A DNA stretch of 64,000 nt from positions 906,162 through 970,161 of the forward strand of contig CM056391.1 of NCBI GenBank assembly GCA_029718625.1. Direction: 5' to 3'. A model generated the notes under the pieces. The model did no database searches and was not told the DNA's origin. It saw only the letters and a list, made by a program, of their open reading frames with translations. The stretch's first letter is position 1, and every line of letters starts with the position of its first letter. The position numbers and the translations under genes are program-made. This document shows positions 20,754 through 31,359 of the stretch, piece after piece. Source of the DNA: Synaphobranchus kaupii. Lineage: Eukaryota; Chordata; Actinopteri; Anguilliformes; Synaphobranchidae.

Positions 20754-23700
20754 TTACTTTGGCTGCGTTAGACGTCCCACGTCTTCACTGTTCTCTCTCC
20801 ATTGCAGCGCTCCTACCCCCAACAAACACAAGGCAGAATAAAAAGATGACACGGGTTCACAAAGTCGAGTGATTAAACTACTGATACCGCACCGTTGATT
20901 TTCACACTCAGTTATCTCATCTCTACCCTGAAACATTAAACTAGTTAGGCATTCCGTTGCATTTCCTTTACTTGTTTTTGTTGTTGTCGTGGTAGTAGCC
21001 TAGGCTATGGTTCCTTTCAGTCGCGTTGGTCTGAGTGTATCATTTAATACAGACACATCCTAAAACTTTAGAAGGAAAAAAAAAATGTTTAGATTAAAAA
21101 TTTTCAATGGGCTCGAGGATGTTTCAAAGATAAAGGAATGACTTTTTGGTAGTAACTGAAGTTGAAACTGTGGACCACATTTCCATTTGAAGAACAGAAC
21201 ATACTGTGGGATCTGTGGTGAAAACATTCACCTAGCCCTCCGATAAGAGTTACTGCTGGAAGCAAGGCCTGCTTCTAGAAGCTGTGTAGGCTATGTAGAA
21301 GCTACGGGTCTGCAGTTCCACCACCAAATAAAAGATAATCCTTTTTATAACAATAAATTAAGTGCTGACACCTACTAAGCAATGTGATGTTGCAATAATG
21401 CATATAATTACAGGTATCTGTGTAAAGATAGGTTGGATGTGCAATGGTAGTGGATTTGCTTGTGTTTACAAACAGGAGCCAACTTCATGGTGCAAATGTA
21501 ACAATATCATTCACATACGTTTGTTTTGATTATTCAGTAATTGGTCATTACCTTCACCTTGTTTGCTAATGTACAAAGTTCCTGGGTTAATGTAATCATG
21601 TTGCCTCAGATTACGTCACCTATTTTGTCACCCCGTAGGCTGTTTTGTTGCTATAGATCAAAGAGGCAATCAAGGGTTCAGATAATGAGCTTGTGAAGCT
21701 ATACAGCCTGATACTGTACTTTGTGACTGTTATTCAAACATGAATCAAAATAATGCACCATTTTGTACAGAATTGTTGGCAAATCTAGGCAACCCAGGAG
21801 CAGCTCATTTAGTTAGTCCTTTACGCTTTGGAGTAAGCCTGCTATTGAAAATCCTCCTTAGATATAGCCTAGGCTACCGTAATTTAACATGTGTGTGACA
21901 ACTAGACTAGACATGTCTAGACATGTCTCAGCTGTGTTTTGTTTTTTAATTGCCTAATTGGATTTGGCAAAGGTTCTCTCTTGGCGATTTCACACTTTTG
22001 TAATACCTTGAGACTAATACTGATACTCTCTACTGTTGTAAGTCTCACTGGCTAAGAGCATAGCCTACTGCAATGGAATGGAATGTTATGCAGACAATAA
22101 TTAAGGCTAACTCATGCCTGATAAATACACTAATGAATGGAATGATCACATGACTTACTGCGGTATTGGCAAATCTTCCAAACGGCGACGGCAGTGCATA
22201 TTAGGAACACCGAAGCAACCGCAGTTTGGCTCAGCACTCCCAGAGTCCTGTGCAAGCAGGTCTGTGCACTGCGCAGAAAAGACTTTGGTTTGAGTGTCAT
22301 TCATTGAGTGCACTACAGATAATGTTTTTGCTCACTTTGCAACTTATTTCCAAGCCTCTGGTTGCACCTTGTGTCACCAGCAGCGCACTGAAATCTGCAG
22401 CCGCAAAAGAGCCGAATTAACCCAAATGCAGCTGTTGTCTCAAGTCGGACAACAACCTTCCTGCTTGCAGGGAAGTGGAAAAGATGCTTCCAGACACAGA
22501 GGGATGGATATAGACTCACCTCATACACTCAAAGAGTAAAAGCTAAGGGGAGAACCCAAAACTCACCCGGAACACCGCTGACTTCTGTGATCCGGACGAC
22601 TGGTCTTTTGGACAGTAGGAGATGCTTCTGTTGTGATGATCACTTTGTTGTTCTCGTAGGATTGAGAGGGAGATTCCATGGTGCCTGTCAGCAAATGAAA
22701 AAGTCCTGACTGAAATTGTACAGGATCCCTTTATTTTTACCTAAAGTTGAACTTTCTAAAATTCAAATCAAAGCTTTTAGGCAAAAGTCCAAAACGTCTG
22801 TCACCATATTTCACAGTATACCCCAGTCTTAAACCTCTTACAAAAGCAAGCTTAGGCCAACAGTGGCAGGAAAAACTCCCTGGCAGCATATAGGAAGAAC
22901 CCTAAGAAGGAACCAGCCCAATTGGGGGAGCCCATCCTCCTCTGGCCACTCAGGGTGTGGATTCATTGTGACCAGCTAACGTTCATGTTAGAGATGTTCA
23001 CCATCCTAATGATGAGGGAATGTTTTCCCAAGATTCCAAAGGAAAAAAATCAGTCATTATCTTTTATTTTAGCATTTAAATCTGTCATGGTTTTGACCCT
23101 GTTTCCCCATGCGGTCGTTTTCCTCGGTGGCCACGTGAGGGCGCTGCCCTTTTGGTAGATGCTTGCTCCACCCTGCTGAGTTGGCGGAGCTTCTGGTTAA
23201 GCGTTTACACCTGTCGTAGTCACCTGAGAGATGTATTTAAGCCTACCGTTTCCTGCATTCGGGGCTTCGACATTAATTGTTTATTGTTTTGTATTGTTGG
23301 CTGTGAGTGCTCGTACCATTTTGGCTACTCGCCCATTTTTAGCGTATCTTTGTAGATGCAGGGCTTATTTCTTGCTGGCTTAGGTGATTAATTATCTCGT
23401 AGAAGTTTGGGACCGTAAATCTCTGCTCTATTTCGCCATAGTGTGCTTTTTCTCCGTGTATGGAGATTTGGGCGTTTCTGTTTGGAACTGTAGTCCAGTT
23501 CGCCCCTCGGTGCATGTCGTCTCATGGAGATTGGGCGTTTGCGCTTCTGCTAGGTTGCTTAGCTGGTAGAAGTGTAGAGTAGCTGTTCTTTGTTCCCCTT
23601 CGCCTGTTATTTGGTTTTCTTACTGAGAGACCTGGCGTTTTGCTTCTACTCTATTCCGTGTTACTGTGAGCCAGTAAGTAGCCTTGGTACGTTTTTCCCT

Positions 23701-26700
23701 GTTTGGTCTCCTTCTCGTGGACTACGTTCCCCTTTGTTGTGAGTCAGGGTTTTTATTTATATTGAGGCTGTCGTGCTATTTTGCGTTGGTCTTTTGTTGC
23801 AGCCGTCCTGTACGCCCTTTCTACCTGCGGGACGATTTTGTTTGGAACTGTTGTTCTGTTTCGTTCTCCGGGTGTGTCTCTTTATATGGAGCTTGGGCGT
23901 TGTTGTGGACGTGTTTGTGTGTGACTGCGTGTTTTCTAAATATAGCATCGGAACGTTAGCTCTCTGTTCCATTTCGCCTCGTTACTTATTTATTTACTGA
24001 GAGGCTAGGGCGGTTGTTCCATTTTTAGCTTGCATTAGTCTATGGATAGTAAAGTTATGGGACGACGGTGCTCCGTCGGCTCACCTGTAAAATGTTTCTC
24101 TCTCCTGGGAGATCGGGTGTTTATCCTCTGTTTTCTTCATTGGACTGCGAGCCTATTAATATCGCCATGGAACGTTAAATCTCTGTTCCTGTTCGCCTCA
24201 TTATATTCATAATCATTGAGAGGCAGGGCGTTTATTTTCATTTAATCTCGCGTTGGTCTAGCCGGTAAATGTCCGGTACTGCCTGTCCTGTTCGTTCCTT
24301 TCGGTGCCTTTCTCCTTGTATGGAGTTTTGACGATTTTATACGGAACTACTGTTCTGTTTCGTCTTTTAGGTGCATGTCTTCCTATAGGGAGGATTGGGC
24401 GATGTTGTGGACACGTTTGTGTTTGACCGCAAGTTTGAGAGTAGCCTGGGAACGTTGGATCTGTTCCTTTCGCCTCCGCTATTACTAGCTATATTGTATT
24501 ATTTTTGCAGTGTTGGTTGACTGTTTTATGTTTGCCTTTACGCTACTTGCCCGTTCTGATTTGTCTCGTTGCTGAGACAGGGCGCGTATTATTTCTGGCT
24601 GTTCAGATCCCTGTCCTTGCGCTCTACGTAGCGTTTGACAGTTAGCCGGTTAGTAGCGTCTGTGGTGTGTTTGTTGTTCCTTGTCTTGTCGTCTCCCTTA
24701 TCTGCGGGTATCCCGCCTTAGTGGCCTAAGGGCTTTATGAATCCCCTTGCTGCGTTTGGCTCCTCCTTCCTCACACGTCACGCCCCTCATTACAAAATTA
24801 TTCATGTTATGTTATTGTAAGTGTCTTTACCAACTACATTAAAAAAAAAACTCCTCACAATGGATCTACCGTTAAATTAAATGTGTCAGTTACAAAATAA
24901 TATTTTGGTTGAGACCCTGGGATTACATAAGGAAAATTCAAGTGTAGCTCAACTGTACTATATTGTCTAATGCTTTTTAACATTGTCACGTGACACAATC
25001 GTTTATTTTTTTTTCTATTTCTACTCATATTTCAGCTGTAAATTTATATTTTAAATGGTTCCACCCCCAATTGAGAACAATACATTTCAAACAATAAATG
25101 CTTAACCCTTGTGTGGTGTTCGGGTCTGTGGGACCCGTATTCAATGTTTACTAAAAGAAAAATGATAAAATTCATAATTTTTTCAACCTGAGACTCATTG
25201 GTCTTGGCTCATTTTCTGTGATGAACATGTAAAAGAACACAAAAATCACGTTTTATCAAAAAAAAACAATATCACTTTTATTGATAAATGTGATCTAGCA
25301 GAGGTAAATGGTCAATATTAACCATATATGCTGTCTGTATTGCTTGTAATTGAGATAAAGTCAAAGTTATGGCTTTATTGTTTTAAAAACCCAATAATGT
25401 TGTAGGTCCACCAGACCCGCGAACACTGGGTGAGTAACAAAAACACGAACACCACACAAGGGTTAAGGAAGTTGCTCACCATCTTTTATTGTGTTATGTA
25501 TGTTTGTGTGTGTTGTAATGCTGTGGTCATGTAAAAGAAGAACAGAACTCCCAACATGCATCTACGAGCCAGTCTGCACAATACTACAGGACTGCTAGCA
25601 ACAGTTAGTGAAACTTTCTTTTACAACATTCCATTTACATCCATTTTCAACCCTCACAGAGAGAAAGAGTGGCAGAAAATACCGTTGAAAATATTATTAT
25701 AGAATGCATTCTTATACAGGCTTGTTTAATTAGAGTTCCTTACGTGTGATGACATTGGTAGTTTTCTGAGTGACAGTGATGTGAACAGGGATCTGTAGTT
25801 TTCCAGCAGCACACCAATACCAGCCTGTGTCCTCCCTGTTCAGCTCCCTCATCGTCACAATGAAGACTTTTTTAGAGCTGACATCTTTGATCTCTGATCT
25901 TCCAGATTTACCAGAACTCACTTCCACACAGGAGCCCCCAGCCCTGCACCCGCTCTTCCTGCTGTTCGGTTCATTATAGTGACACAGTACACTGACATGG
26001 CCCCCTTCCACACCGGTCACCTCCTGTTGGTCAACCCAGAGGCCAGGAGTACCTGAACACCACAGAAAGAAAAAAAAAAACGTTGCCTTGCAGCTTTGAT
26101 TTTCGCCCTGAAATCGAAATAAACTGCAAAAGTAGGCCAAAGAAAATTATTTTCATACTCTCATGGATACTGTGAGGACTTGGATAGCAAGAAAACTGCA
26201 AGTACCATTGAGGTTGGCACCACAATGTCATTCTTTATGTAGAGTCAAAAAGAACCAATGGTTTTGCAGATTAACAATGAAAAGAAATACTCAATGTTGC
26301 TAGGACAACCGCTAGAATCACTAATTTACCCAGAGTGCAACAGTTTACAGTAGAAAGTACTGTGCAGCGTATCGTTGGAAATCACGGGGAGAAGTGAAGA
26401 TGCCGTCATTAAGAGTTATGGAAGCAGGTCTCACTGAGTGCAGTGTGTGCAGCAGCCATCTTACCAGCAGTGACTGACAGGTGCAGATATGAGATCTCAT
26501 CTAGAATCGAATAATCCTTCATCTCTACAGCACACCAGTAATATCCAGAGTCCTCCGTCTTCAGCTTTTTTATGGTAACAGTGAAGACATGATGGGTGGG
26601 GTCATCAGTGATCGATGTTTCACCTTTAACTTTGGGAGAGTCAGTGCGCACTACAATAGAACATGTAGCCCACAGTCGCCCATGACACCAGTATTTCACA

Positions 26701-28313
26701 TAATGTTCATATTTTCTATCATAGAGACATGGGATAGTGACAGATCTTCCTCTCTGCACAGCTACATGACTCACTGTGGACACAGCGTCAGCACCTGCAG
26801 AGAGAAACACACACTTCATCAGTATGGGCTCATTTTACCGTCACAGCAGAGTAAAGCGCAGTCTGTAGGCCAACTGCAGCCAACTCTCAGGCCATGCATG
26901 AATCCCCCTTGTTTTCCTGTGCTTTCAGGTTCGGAGTTATTATAGTAGAGGCGACAGGGCAGATTTATTTCCTGTGGTTACATCCTCTCTGCTCACCACA
27001 ATAAAGGGCACAGTACATTTTATTGTGGGTTTGAAGCCATTTCTGTCAGTATTCACATTTAGAGAACAAGATCATAGCTCCATCTCTTTTTGGTAAAACT
27101 CTGAGCTATTCTAATCATGTAAAGTATGTGAAGTGTTAAAAGGTCATAATGTTGCAACTGTTGCTGATACTTGGCTTTAATTAGAATATCACACATACTG
27201 ATATCAGACATTGTCATGCTTTCAATGAGCGTCGCGAACGAGTTCACAGAGTAAATTCTGTCGGAGAACCTTTCGCTGTAGCTGACCATGGTCGGCTAGC
27301 AATCACACATCACATACTCAACCAATCACATGCACACACCTCTAATGGAGCGCCCTTTATAAGCCAATAATTAGTTCTATCTGTACTGCTTGAATGCTGA
27401 TGCGCTGCTCTTTGTTGCTGACGGCTTGTGTTTAAAGAAATTTGCTGTCACCCTCCACCAGCCCAGCTTCCTGTCGTTTGGATCTGCTTTAGTATGGGGG
27501 GGTTTCTGGTCTTCTCCTATTTAGAGGGGGGAGATGCCTGTGCTCCGGAGCAGTACTAAAGCAGATCCATTCACTGCCAAACTAAAATAATTATGCAGCA
27601 CATTCATTCACTAACCATTTAATTTAAATACGTGAGTTGTCCTGACAGAATTGTATGTTGACACTTCCAGTCCAAAACTATGTGTTAAAAATGTATTAAC
27701 TACTACAATACAAATAGTTGTTTATTGGGTTTACATAACATTTAGTGATTATAAATGGGTCTCTAAGCCTTCTTGGTGATGCTGCATTCTGTATGTCGCT
27801 CTGGTTAAGAGCGTTTGCCAAATGATTGTAATCTAAAGTAACCTTACAACTACAAAATGCACAAACATTAAATTTTTATCTGTTCAGCTTCATAAACAGG
27901 ATTTCTTTTGCATGAAGTGGTTTTAATGGCAATGGCAATAAGAAAGAAAAGAGGATGCAATGCAAGAGTTTATGAAAACGTTTATGAAGAAACAAAAATA
28001 TAGAAACTGAGATTGATGCCACATGTAGAAACATAGTTTTGTTTGGCATTTACATTTCTTTCTTAAAGTAGAAGGGTCCGTTTATTTTCATGAGTATTGC
28101 TCAGCGATAAAAAGTAAAATTTAATCACATCATATTCATATTTTATTCATGCAAACTACAGGCTTCAGGATAACTCATTCATTCAGGTTTATGATACAGA
28201 CAGCCTCACTGCTACAATGTCCCAGTATTCAGTATACAGTGTGAGAAATGAGTCCTACCTGGCAGTACAGAGAGGAAGAGGACGGTGAGGAAGAGTAGCA
28301 GAGTAGGAGCCAT
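20754..28313 (-). CDS. CD300/pIgR-like receptor A2 with short tyrosine-free tail (complete model)
   Basis: Six exons join in frame on the minus strand: 28259-28313 signal peptide (MAPTLLLFLTVLFLSVLP), 26465-26794 Ig V1, 25744-26052 Ig V2, 22567-22684 stalk, 22159-22247 membrane segment (AVASVFLICTAVAVW), 20754-20812 last exon. Splice sites are GT/AG and phases (1,1,1,2,1) agree, giving 319 residues. The ectodomain closely resembles A1. The tail after the membrane (KICQYR then ALQWRENSEDVGRLTQPK) has no tyrosine, so no ITIM, and the membrane segment has no internal charged residue for an adaptor. In V2 the Trp before the second Cys is Gly (RKSGC rather than RKSWC). The last exon is supported by the same acceptor and stop in copy B. 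It may be a decoy or ligand-binding partner of A1; that is inference. Confidence 0.75.
22706..23082. repeat. Dispersed repeat next to the copy-A LTR
   Basis: It contains the fish-repeat phrase GGAAAAACTCCCTGGCAGCA and a segment reading GGAGCCCATCCTCCTCTGGC. It is absent from copy B, where the flanks join directly near 57365-57390. Confidence 0.45.
23083..24794. mobile_element. Long LTR-like element, present only in copy A
   Basis: It begins TGTCATGG and ends CATTACA, with near-matching flanks AAATC and AAATT as a possible 5-bp target duplication. The interior has degenerate repeats of a motif containing GGAACT..TGTTCTGTTTCG. The length of 1.7 kb is great for an LTR, and no coding region is seen. 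Its final 60 bases match the monomer of the minisatellite at 32812. It could be a solo LTR or a related non-coding element. Confidence 0.5.
25102..25466. mobile_element. piggyBac-type MITE
   Basis: Ends are TTAACCCTTGTGTGGTGTTC and its near-perfect complement, so the TTAA target duplication and CCC-type terminus of piggyBac elements are both seen. It is about 360 bp with no coding capacity. It sits in an intron of A2 and is also present in copy B (57528-57917). Confidence 0.8.
27165..27600. other. Inserted block with TATA box, CCAAT box and short frame
   Basis: Compared with the paralogous intron of A1 (near 14570), A2 and B2 carry this extra block. On the minus strand it has TTATAAAGGG near 27355, ATTGG, then a start at 27289 in context ACCATGG opening a 76-residue frame (MVSYSERFSDRIYSVNSF). 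Copy B keeps the frame with one residue changed. A hairpin, GGATCTGCTTTAGTA with its complement, spans 27480-27570. It could be a promoter-bearing piece of a transposon or captured gene; I do not recognise the protein. Confidence 0.35.
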
Positions 28314-28325
28314 ATGTGCCTTACA

Positions 28326-28343
28326 GGTATGCGTGTGTGCTCT

Positions 28344-28408
<65 letters not shown>
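28326..28408 (-). repeat. (CA)n tract in the 5' leader of receptor A2
   Basis: A long GT run on the plus strand, CA on the coding strand, ending about 20 bases before the start codon. It is the longest of the three family members. Confidence 0.85.
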
Positions 28409-28409
<1 letters not shown>

Positions 28410-28445
28410 CCGTCAGAGAGAAGAGCTCCCTTTAGCGTGATTCTT

Positions 28446-28453
28446 ACTTCCTG
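28446..28453 (-). promoter_or_regulatory. Candidate ETS/PU.1 site upstream of A2
   Basis: CAGGAAGT on the coding strand, equivalent to the site upstream of A1 and kept in B2. Confidence 0.4.
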
Positions 28454-29059
28454 TTTATCTCAGACCCCATCTCTGGTCCCCTGTGCTCTGTATGCTGTGG
28501 TCTCTCAGTGGCCAGAGCAGGATGTCTATTATTTTCATTTCATACATCTTTATGTATTATCTTTTTCCCATTGTACAGCACTTTATGACTTTATGTATAA
28601 AACAGGGATAATAAAATACACTCTCAGGAAAAAGGCATGAAAAACTGGCTAAAAAGGTACAAACGCTCGTCACTGGGGTGGGACCCTATTGATACATAAA
28701 ATTATGAATGATTATGAATGATATTGCACTACCTTAAAATGAACACCATGTAACATTCAGACCACTGTAAAAGCTCTGTTAGAATAAAATGATGAAAAAA
28801 TTGTGTTTTTGGTAGAGTTTGGACCAGTATGATTGAACCAGTAAATAAAAAGGATTGAACTGCTCTAGTCTTGTTTTGGGCTCCCTGTCACAATGGCAGC
28901 GAGATTTCAGGGATGGATCCAGATGCAGAGATATACTCGAGACCATGTGGGTGGAAAAAGTAACAAGAGCTTTTACTTTGAAGTAGCAATGGCAGGAACA
29001 AAACAACAAACAGGCAGGCGCATGAACGAACAAACAGGCAAAGAGAATTAGGGCATCAG

Positions 29060-29357
29060 GGGCATCAGCAGAGGGCAACAGCACATTATAAAGCAAGTAA
29101 ACTGAAGGTGTCTTTCTCATGCAGCAGAGGGCAGCAGAGTCAAACATTTGAAATGGGGTAAATGGCTGTATTTGATGCTCTGGAACAGGAATCCTCTGGT
29201 TCCTCACGTTTCTGAACATCTGGGCCTCTTCCCTTATTCTTGCACACAGAATTCCTGTTGGGACCGTCCTCTATAGTCACGTTGCTGCCCCCTACTGAAC
29301 AGACAGGGAACATTCAGGCGTAGATATCAAGATCATTTGGGTTTTAACATGATCACC
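29060..29357. repeat. Truncated 3' flank of a third receptor gene (copy A)
   Basis: About 300 bases match the 3' flank of A1 (3310-3600) and the flank at 61490-61760. In copy B this flank continues into a third receptor locus (62542-62871); here it stops at 29357 and meets a minisatellite. This marks the right breakpoint of copy A. Confidence 0.75.
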
Positions 29358-29364
29358 CATTTTG

Positions 29365-29565
29365 AAGCCGTTTGGCTTGCAGTGGCTGTTGTTTGGCTTG
29401 CAGTGGCTGTTGTTGGGCTTGCAGTGGCTGTTGTTGGGCTTGCAGTGGCTGTTGTTGGGCTTGCAGTGGCTGTTGTTTGGCTTGCACTGGTTGTTGTTTA
29501 GCTTGCTGTGGCTGTTGTTTGGCTTGCAGTGGCTGTTGTTGGGCTTGCAGTGGCTGTTGTTGTTT
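29365..29565. repeat. 21-bp minisatellite at the duplication breakpoint
   Basis: About nine units of TTGCAGTGGCTGTTGTTGGGC-type sequence in 21-base steps. As the period is divisible by three, it stays open in several frames; on the minus strand one frame reads QQPLQAQ over and over. No splice or start context suggests translation. Confidence 0.85.
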
Positions 29566-29599
29566 AACAGCCACAGCATGGACAATATACACACAAGAC

Positions 29600-31359
29600 T
29601 AATAACTGCATGACATAAAGTGGAAATCCACCAAACACACAGGTAATACTAAAGGTAAATGTTGCATCATCATCTGCATTCAGTCACTATGGTGACATCA
29701 CAGTTCCTCGTGTTATACTCAGTAGCCTGTACTGTACTTGTTGTTCCCTTTGTGTATCTGGATTTTCGATAAAATGAAAACTGATCGTGACACGACACTT
29801 GACAATAATTAGTTTAGCATTGTACTACAAAGCAGAAACCCTACAGTATTTGAGTGCTTTTATGAATGACAGCGACCACATTGAAAGTATTCGTAGTAAG
29901 ATTACTGAAAGAATTTTGCATTTCATAAATGTAAGCCAGCAAATACTTTGGAATCGCCCACAGAATCATGGAGTCTGGTCATTTTGTGTTTATATGTAAA
30001 TGTATTCTATAGCCTATAGGCATGTTGTTGGCTGGCCATGCCTAGCCCTTTTGTAGCCTGCTCAAGTGTCACTGCTCACCAAGGAAGGCTTAGCGTATAC
30101 CTCACAGGAAGTAACACTCGATCTGTTCACAATGGCCAGAGTTTGCCTACACAGAACCTTAATTATTACAGTTTATTTTTCTGCCTTATTCAATTTGCTT
30201 TTCAAAATTAATGAATAAATAAATGGTGGCTCTCATTTCTGTATTTTTCTATCCTCGGAGAAAACCTTACAACCGGCTCATTTATTTATGTATTTATTTA
30301 TTTAAAACTATGTATATTTATTTGAAAGATTTGTGAAGTTTATTCTTACTTCCACTTTTATTTTATTCCTATTTCCACTTTTTAATTAAATTTTTTCCAG
30401 ATATTTTTCGATTAGCACTTTACGTCTTAGGATGTGTGATTACCTGATATTTATTATTAATTAAAAGATACAGTAAATCATGTCTTTCTTGTATTTTCAG
30501 TCTTAAATCAGCTACGAGCTCACATCAGTTTACCTTTGCTTATCTGTCCACACAAACATAACTGCCATCTATTCACAGGTCTCATACGTATATTTTTATT
30601 ATTATTTATTATTATTTTTTCCCCACATTTATTGTATACCTGGCACATATCTGTCTGTCTGTATGTCGGTGTGGCTTACTGTGGGGTTGAACTTTGGCTC
30701 AGTAGCTGCTGGGTGAGGAAACACAGCTGCTTCCTGTGTCGGGAACTTATAATAAAAGCATATCTATCTGTGGTGAATGAGGGTCTGTACTAGCCAACAT
30801 TCAGCTGCAACACAAACGGCAAGTTGGCATTCACTTGAACCATTCAAGGTGATTCCTCATTAATTCACATTGTTTTTGTTTGCAGTGGTACCATGTACTA
30901 TGGCTTCATTATATGAGGGTGTGTTTTTTCTTAAAATATTTCCCCTTAGGTAAGTGAATATTCAAGAAATATCTATAACGTGTATGATCAAATCTTGTGT
31001 TTCCGTTCCAGTGGAACTGTCGTAGAACATGTCCTTGTGTTTTAACATTAAATGAGTGCTCATTCATTAAAGGTTGATACATTTATAATAAAATATATGT
31101 ATCTCTATATTATTATTTTAATATTAATTAAAAAAAATATTGTATCTGTATATATGAGGCCAAATATATCATCTAGCACCTTCAATCATGAATGTGGTGT
31201 TGAAGAGGTTTATTATTCATTTGGTTTTGTTCTTTTTTAAACATCTCAATTTAATCTCTCTTTGTTTGGTATCTAATGGGTCTTTTCTTAATGAATATTT
31301 AAGGAATTAATATTGACATTTGGGAAGCAGTGAGGCTATCTCATCATCCATAAGGAGAC
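29600..31359. other. No gene seen upstream of the Siglec-like gene
   Basis: Single-copy AT-rich DNA between the copy A breakpoint and the signal-peptide exon at 31360. It should contain the gene's promoter and any 5' untranslated exon, but I see no decisive element. Confidence 0.5.

Larger units (their letters stand above)
1..29357. repeat. Segmental duplication, copy A
   Basis: Position 1 aligns with 42388 and the match continues, nearly base for base, through the exons, introns and most transposons of this copy. Aligned blocks are 1-12018 with 42388-54204 and 16411-29357 with 54872-61760. Differences are local: TA-repeat length near 670, a tandem-repeat expansion at 7466-8125, a Penelope insertion (16861-20594), an LTR-bearing block (22706-24955), and loss of the 12019-16410 counterpart in copy B. 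The left end lies outside the window. The right end breaks inside the 3' flank of a third receptor gene, at a 21-bp minisatellite. Confidence 0.93.

Noticed and set aside
20648..20872. Plus-strand frame of 74 residues (MKNIIQILWTGSS at start), similar at 55356-55556
   Set aside because: It is antisense to the last exon of receptors A2/B2, which has good splice and phase support, and I recognise no protein family in it.
29353..29592. Repetitive QQPLQAQ frame as a possible repeat protein
   Set aside because: A 21-base tandem repeat is open in several frames by arithmetic; no start context, splice site or second copy in the genome window supports coding.
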